This document shows positions 63,047 to 64,000 of a stretch of 64,000 nucleotides of DNA, piece after piece. This stretch comes from Nostoc sp. ATCC 43529 (GTDB lineage: Bacteria; Cyanobacteriota; Cyanobacteriia; Cyanobacteriales; Nostocaceae). Where the stretch lies: positions 1 through 64,000 of the forward strand of contig LWTK01000040.1 of the NCBI GenBank assembly GCA_003326205.1, written 5' to 3'. The notes under the pieces were generated by a model. The model had not been told where the DNA came from. It ran no database searches and saw nothing but the letters and a program-made list of their open reading frames with translations. Position 1 is the stretch's first letter. Each line of letters starts with the position of its first letter. The position numbers were made by a program, and so were the translations under genes.

Positions 63047-64000
63047 ATGAAACTAATACCACAGACAGAAGGCAGTAACCTTGACAACGAGGTGATTAGC
63101 AACACGAACAAGAAAAAAATTCTTTTGCGGGTTTGTTTGGGAATGCTTGTGCCTTTGGCTTTACTTAGTTGTACCGAGAAAGACTCTAACCGCGACACTG
63201 CCAAGGGAGAGAATCAGCCACGAGTGGTTGCAACTAGCACTATCATTGCTGATTTGGCGCAAGAGGTTGGAGGAGACGAAATTGAAGTACGTGGAATACT
63301 CAAACCAGGTGCCGATCCGCACGTTTACGAACCAGTACCAGCAGACACTAGGGTTTTGGAACAAGCGGACTTAATTTTATATAACGGCTACAACCTAGAA
63401 CCAGGATTGATTAAGTTAATGAATGCTTCTGGTGAAAAGGCGCGTAAGTTACCGGTGGGAGAAGCTGTTAAATCTTTGCAGTTAGACAAAGGCAAAGGCG
63501 AAGTGGTGCCAGATCCTCATGTTTGGGGTAGTGCGGAAAATGCGATCGCCATGACTAATGCCATTCGAGATGCTTTGATTGAATTATCGCCTGAGGATAA
63601 AGAAGAATTGACTCAAAATGCATTGCAACTGACTAATGAATTAAAACAGTTGCATAGCTGGATTAATCAACAGATTCAAACTATCCCACCAGATAAACGC
63701 AGACTAATCACAACTCACGATGCATTCCAATATTATGGACGTGCTTATGGAATTGCGATCGCAGGTACTTTAATAGGCATTAGTACCGAAGAACAGCCAA
63801 GCGCACAAACAGTCAAGCGGTTAGTGGATTCAATTAAAAAAATCGGCGTTCCCGCAATTTTCGCTGAAACTACAATTAACCCAGCTTTAATTAAAACCGT
63901 TGCCCAAGAAGCAGGAGTGAAATTAGCACCAAATCAACTTTATTCTGATTCAATTGGTGTCAAAGGAAGTAATGGAGATTCCTACGTCAAGATGATGGAG
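63047..64000 (+). CDS. Metal ABC transporter substrate-binding lipoprotein (cut by window end)
   Basis: 318 codons are visible from ATG 63047, running off the right edge. An N-terminal extension leads to a lipobox LALLSC, so it is a lipoprotein. Cluster A-I features are PRVVATSTIIADLAQEVGG, first ligand histidine in GADPHVYEP, second in PDPHVWGS, TTHDAFQYYGRAYGIAI, third ligand candidate glutamate in GISTEEQPS, and aspartate in LYSDSIG. A glutamate at the third site and no His-rich loop favour manganese over zinc, by analogy with PsaA/MntC. Divergent from the ATPase and permease genes, which presumably complete the importer. Confidence 0.9.
   Translation, partial: MKLIPQTEGSNLDNEVISNTNKKKILLRVCLGMLVPLALLSCTEKDSNRDTAKGENQPRVVATSTIIADLAQEVGGDEIEVRGILKPGADPHVYEPVPADTRVLEQADLILYNGYNLEPGLIKLMNASGEKARKLPVGEAVKSLQLDKGKGEVVPDPHVWGSAENAIAMTNAIRDALIELSPEDKEELTQNALQLTNELKQLHSWINQQIQTIPPDKRRLITTHDAFQYYGRAYGIAIAGTLIGISTEEQPSAQTVKRLVDSIKKIGVPAIFAETTINPALIKTVAQEAGVKLAPNQLYSDSIGVKGSNGDSYVKMME

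Overview
The window comes from a filamentous, probably heterocyst-forming cyanobacterium of the Nostoc/Calothrix type. The evidence is the very frequent HIP1 octamer GCGATCGC, the AT-rich spacers, heptanucleotide tandem repeats and short palindromic repeats in many intergenic gaps, and cyanobacterial gene families: PknB-type kinases with SH3 domains, NB-ARC/WD40 proteins, CHAT-TPR proteins, a ThiD2-ThiE fusion, a CpeY-like bilin lyase and a treZ-treY-treH cluster. No rRNA, tRNA or CRISPR array was found.

Layout. 1-3.7 kb: the tail of an unknown protein, a WD40 protein that has lost its NB-ARC half, a HicA/HicB toxin-antitoxin pair and a small conserved protein. 3.8-13 kb: a Ser/Thr kinase, a broken DCC-family gene, then treZ, treY and treH, which make and then cleave trehalose. 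13-24.9 kb: DUF1517 protein, a glycosyltransferase, a class D beta-lactamase, thiS and thiE, a scar where a GHMP kinase start abuts the end of a cytochrome P450, a histidine phosphatase, a secreted beta-helix protein, and an NB-ARC protein whose WD40 propeller appears to have been cut out. 25-29.1 kb: three unrecognised genes with strong ribosome binding sites, two of them paralogues; this is the best candidate for an undescribed system. 29.2-31.5 kb: a TetR regulator fused to a dead tyrosine-recombinase-like domain, divergent from a fatty acid desaturase, with two matching palindromic operators between them. 31.5-33.7 kb: decayed DNA with a frameshifted double-glycine-leader peptide gene and a DUF2887 nuclease gene with a nonsense codon.

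33.9-45.8 kb: tRNA dihydrouridine synthase; a CHAT-TPR protease-like gene with a short partner and a downstream membrane protein (possible conflict module); cydAB cytochrome bd oxidase; a DUF1838 protein; and a CpeY-like HEAT-repeat lyase. 45.8-52.4 kb: a minus-strand signalling cassette of PAS/GAF histidine kinase, PhnD-like lipoprotein, HAMP histidine kinase and FHA membrane protein. 52.8-61.1 kb: NurA-domain nuclease, HAD hydrolase, a 214 bp MITE, an animal-type heme peroxidase, a secreted protein, an exported left-handed beta-helix protein, and small proteins. 61.1-64 kb: a metal ABC transporter (permease and ATPase on minus, divergent binding lipoprotein on plus, cut by the window end).

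A recurring theme is gene decay and rearrangement: at least four clear pseudogenes, two complementary truncations in the NB-ARC/WD40 family, and several families of small non-coding mobile repeats. All functional statements are from reading translations and motifs; no database search was possible.
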